From: Argentina anserina
Taxonomy: Eukaryota > Streptophyta > Magnoliopsida > Rosales > Rosaceae
Length of the DNA stretch: 64,000 nt
NCBI RefSeq assembly: GCF_933775445.1
Contig: NC_065877.1
Location: forward strand, 27,590,001-27,654,000
Direction: 5' to 3'
The notes beneath the pieces were generated by a model. It searched no databases. It was not told the origin of the DNA and was given only the letters and a program-made list of their open reading frames with translations. The position numbers and the translations under genes are program-made. Of this stretch, positions 60,401 to 64,000 are shown piece by piece; the first letter of the stretch is position 1; each line of letters opens with the position of its first letter.

Positions 60401-61507
60401 TCTCAAGATAAACTCATGTGGCATTATTCTCCATCTGGTCTCTACACTGTCAAATCAGGTTATTGGGCTGCACTTGAACAATCAGAGTCTCTCTCTCTTG
60501 CGGGGCAGAGCTCTAATTCCGGAAACAGTTTCAAGCTTTGGAATTTGGTTTGGAGTCTCCCTGTTCCTCATAAAATCCGAGTTTTCTTGTGGCGAGCCAT
60601 TCATGAATTTCTTCCAATAAGGGAGGCCTTGAAGAGACGACACATTTCTTCTGATTCCTCTTGTTGGCATTGTGGTCATCATATGGAGACAGTAGTCTAT
60701 ACCTTATGGGACTGCAAGTTTGCAAAAAAGTCTTGGAAACTTTCCCCTTTCTCGGGATGCTATGCTGCCAACATGGAACCTAACGTTTTGTCATTGTTCT
60801 CCCATTTGTGCTTAATTGCTACGGTAGATGATTTAGCTACCTTTGGATTTATCTCCTGGTGGCTATGGCGTAATCGCAATCTACACCGTCATGAAGAGAA
60901 AGTTCTTCAGCCTGTGGACTTGGCTAGGTGTGTAGGTGAGTGGCATAATGATTTTCTGGCCACCCGGATCCCTAATTTATCCCCCATCAATCCCAAGCCC
61001 CCACTCATTCTTCATTGGTCTCCACCCGATGTGGGATTCTGGAAGCTTAATTTTGATGGGGCAGTGAGTTCCAGCTCTCAAAGAAGTGGGATGGGAATTA
61101 TTTTCCGAAATTATATTGGAGGGCTCGAATATGCTTTGGCTATTCCCTTTTGAGGCACTCTTTCCTCCAAAGCAGTGGAGGCTTTGGCCCTGATTTATGG
61201 TCTCCATTTTGCACGTCATCTTCACAGTTCCAACTTAGAGATTAAAGGTGATGCACTTACTTTGATCCAAAGTATTTCGACTCTTGGGGAGGATCTCAGT
61301 GCTGAAGGTCATCTAATTGATGAAATTTGCCATTTGTTGTTGTTTTTTCCTTCTTGTTCTCCAGTGTTTGTCAGGAGGGAGTGTAATTCTGTCGCTCACA
61401 TGTTAGCTCGGCAGGCTCTGCACCTTTCCCTTCCCTTAGTTTGTTTTCAATCTACTCCTTTATGGCTTTTTCATAGTGTCCAAAAAGATATCCCCTCGGC
61501 TATCTAG
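57411..61507 (+). pseudogene. LINE ORF2 remnant: AP endonuclease, reverse transcriptase, zf-RVT, RNase H
   Basis: From ATG 57411: endonuclease (SWNVRRLG, METK, GDFNE, GTSDH; about residues 5-225), then reverse transcriptase (SPGPDGMP, DFRPISLCN, QSAFVP, LKLDISKAYDRVE). TGA at 59169 replaces the expected Trp of that last motif. The reading continues to GIRQGNPLSP and changes frame near 59340. FADDSLLF is intact at about 59452. TAG at 59924 and TGA at 61151 also fall in frame. Downstream are the zinc-binding region (WNLVWSLPVPHKIRVFLWRA, CWHCG) and an RNase H domain (LNFDGAVS, AVEALALIYG, EIKGDALTLI, VRRECNSVAHMLAR). Three nonsense changes and one frameshift in an otherwise complete ORF mark a fairly young dead copy. 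Confidence 0.94.
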
Positions 61508-61610
61508 AGGACTGAGTCATGGTTTTTCTGGCTTAGGTCCCAAAATCGTTATATTCAGGCTTGTCTTGAATGAAATTATTGAGTAATCATAAAAAATACG
61601 AAATACTCAT

Positions 61611-63859
61611 GATCTTATATTTCTTGGAATTTTCTACAATACTGGTGGGTATATGATATTGTCACTTTTTCGAATATTTTTGGTCATTGGATTGCTAATA
61701 TATCTAACGGTCATAAATATTAGAAGAGATGTGACCTGATGACCCGGTTACTTACGAATATTTTCTTTTTAATGATCAATTAATTTCTTCTATTTTAATA
61801 ACTCATTAATTTTCTTCCTAATTAACCACATCGTTTTAGAAAATTTAAATTAATTTTTGATTTTCTTTTAACTTTTTCTTTTCATATTTTAGTCATTAAT
61901 TTATTTTTTCTTTTAATGATCAACTAATTGCTTCCATTTTAATAACCTATTAATTTGCTTAGACTTTTTCTTAAATATTATCCTGATTAATCACGTCGAT
62001 TTAGGAAATTAAAATTCTTCTAACTTATATTAACATTGGCCAAAGATTATCGGATACATTAATATCATTGATTCATTGTATACTAATGATGATACGGTGC
62101 ACTCGATCGTCTTACGATCGTCTCGTTATCGTGTATATGTTTACATGGTGTACATTTTTAATTGTTCTCTCATGCACATATGATATGTCTATATGCTATA
62201 TATATATTGCACATTACTACTACTTTCGGTTCAAAATTAAGCCAACTTAGAACCACATAAAGAAGTTTCTAAATCAAGAATTCATTTTAATGACTCATTA
62301 ATTTTATTAGACTTTTTCTTAAACACTATTTTGATTGACCACATCATTTTAGAAAATCTTAGTTAGATGTGAATTTCTTCTTAGTTTTCCTTTCCTTTTA
62401 ACTATTAATTGATTTTCAAGATTTCAATCATTAATTTTTTTTCCTTTTAACGATCAACTAATTGCTTCCATTTTAGTCATTAATTAATTTTCTTATATTT
62501 TTCCTTTAGCATTATCCTGATTAACCACATCATTAGATTTTCTTAGATTTTTATGTATCAATGATTAAAAAATGATTACTTTAGCGACTATACATTTTAC
62601 CACAACCATAATAATTGATGTTAAAGTTGAAACTTTTGTTGAAAATATTGTAAGTACTCAAAGTATAACCAATTTACTAGTTCAAGAACAGTTTTTCAAG
62701 TTTGACAACAATTTTGTTGTGGGAGTTATAAATTTTTATGTATTTGTCATTAATGAAAAGATTACTTTAGTGACCACTCAATGTATAAAAATTACAACTA
62801 TAAAGGTTAAAGTGGTAAATGTTCTTTAAATTGTGGTATATACTATGCCTATAATAAATTTACTACTCTTGGGACAGTTTTACATGTGCGGCGACCAAGT
62901 TGTTGTGACAACATAAATTTTATATATTTTTTTATCATTAATGAAATGATTACTTTAATAATTAAGTGTATTACAACAAACACAACAAATGATGTAAAAA
63001 TAGTAATTAGGTTATGATTTTATTAATTACTAAAATTGAACCAAGGTACTAGTTTGTGGACAATATTACAATAACTTCGTTTTCAATGTGGTAAATTATT
63101 TTATTTTATATCATTAATGTTAAATTACTAAAATGATTGTCCAATTTACCACAATACATAATTATTAATGTCAAGACAGTAACGTTTGTTCTAGTTGCAG
63201 TAATTACTTTTATAACTACATTATTCATAAGATTATTAACTGTTTTACAATTTTGAAGATGTTTGAATTATGAAGATGATAAATCTAATATTAGACTAAA
63301 AAATATATACAAGTACTTGAATTATAAATATGTTTTCAATTTGATAAACAAGTTCTCCATCTAATAAAAATATTCTAATTATGATATTCACATCTTTACC
63401 ACTCAATTACAATAATAACAGTAAGTGTGATCCTAAGTTGTAATTTAAGTTCTAGTTAGTATAACTTATTATTTGACAATACAAGTTATATGGTTTTAAA
63501 CAATTTTTCATATTAACAACGAAAGTGTTGTTAATATGATCAATTTTATTTACATATGACAACTTTTGATTGGGTAACCTGTTAACCAATTCAACATGTT
63601 TCTACTTTATTAATTTATTGAAATAAAAAATAATAAAAAGTGTCATAGACGACCCCATATTATTTTACATTCTCTTTCTAGGAAAATGGAAGAGGGGTTT
63701 CATTTTTCGCTGCATAATTCATGTCAAGAATGACATACTGTCTCTTCTAGCCGCTTGAGCAGACTCATAAGCAATATTAGCAATCTATGAGCTACTACGT
63801 CTATTACAAGATTAATTTTGGAGCAAACACAATATCTGTACCTTGAATAAAAAGTATTT
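61611..63859. repeat. AT-rich DNA with degenerate tandem repeats
   Basis: Two related ~270-bp blocks (61750-62030 and 62280-62530) share ATGATCAACTAATTGCTTCC-like words and TTATCCTGATTAA.CAC. After them a degenerate repeat with period about 175-190 bp starts near 62556, 62748, 62934 and 63109, each with TCATTAATGAAA.GATTACTTTA. The 85-residue frame 62572-62829 is this repeat and is Ile/Val/Thr-rich without motifs. No gene. Confidence 0.6.
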
Positions 63860-64000
63860 TGTGCCGGGAGAATTAGTATTCTACCATTCTGTGTGTCTTA
63901 GCCTAATAGGTTTCCTATTAGGAGATAGATTAGCATCTCAGTAATATATTAAGACTCTGAATCCTACGGGATTGTGGTCTTGTAATGCCTATATATAGGC
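63860..64000 (+). mobile_element. partial copia LTR, same family as 12578-18896, cut by the window end
   Basis: Starts TGTGCCGGGAG and follows the 12578 LTR almost base for base (GGTTTCCTATTAGGAGATAG, CTACGGGATTGTGG, TATATATAGG) to the edge, with clearly more differences than the 12578/18713 pair. Whether it is a 5' LTR or a solo LTR lies outside the window. Confidence 0.88.

Larger units (their letters stand above)
54942..61595 (+). mobile_element. 5'-truncated LINE (plant L1 type with C-terminal RNase H)
   Basis: Flanked by a ~15-bp target duplication, ATAYGAAATACTCAT (54927-54941 and 61596-61610, one mismatch), directly after a short A-run at the 3' end. It carries ORF1 with a CCHC knuckle, a ~600-bp inter-ORF spacer (56807-57410), and ORF2 with endonuclease, reverse transcriptase, zinc-binding and RNase H regions. 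The 5' end starts inside ORF1, the usual result of incomplete reverse transcription. Confidence 0.94.

Overview
The window is repeat-rich nuclear DNA from a flowering plant, most likely a eudicot. The grounds are spliced genes with GT-AG introns, AT-rich intergenic DNA, plant-type Ty1/copia, solo LTR, LINE-L1, CACTA and Mutator/hAT-like elements, and a tandem family of plant GDSL esterase/lipase genes. A particular family such as Rosaceae would be a guess.

The host genes are four related five-exon GDSL-type esterase/lipase copies, all on the minus strand. Copy A (4515-6174) is open except for a 2-bp deletion in exon 1. Copy B (22355-23982) is intact, 370 aa. Copy C (25582-27182) is broken by a frameshift, an exon 2/exon 3 fusion deletion and two small transposons. 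Copy D (50439-52930) is intact, 384 aa, and its last five codons and stop come from the end of a small inverted-repeat transposon. All four look like Arabidopsis GLIP1/GLIP5-type secreted lipases. Start codons were set at the first true ATG, because the longer readings begin at GTG or TTG.

The rest is layered transposon debris. 1-1196 and 47185-49665 carry a ~500-bp tandem repeat in opposite orientations. 3500-4218 is a copia 3' remnant. Between A and B lie a solo LTR (6933-12283, duplication AAGAC) containing two inverted LTR copies, a 6.3-kb defective copia element (12578-18896, duplication CATTG) and another solo LTR (19508-22031, duplication CGTCA). Between B and C is a hAT-like element (24885-25581). 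Between C and D are a CACTA-type element (27305-31070) with a Mutator-like MITE inside, a LINE 3' fragment, an 8.3-kb nested solo-LTR complex (31985-40320, duplication CATGG, containing a solo LTR with duplication TAGTC plus another LTR), and a second decayed copia element (about 40465-46612). Right of D is a 5'-truncated L1 LINE with a C-terminal RNase H domain (54942-61595), then AT-rich DNA with a degenerate ~185-bp repeat, and finally a third copy of the 12.6-kb copia LTR running off the window.

The picture is one tandem lipase cluster, originally compact, inflated by successive insertions. Many can be ordered by nesting and target-site duplications. I did not see a clearly new molecular system. 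The most distinctive items are the transposon-supplied stop codon of gene D, the recurrent transposon insertion at the last codons of two paralogues, the cluster of LTRs without internal regions, and the tandem repeat whose units are built from two diverged halves in inverted orientation.
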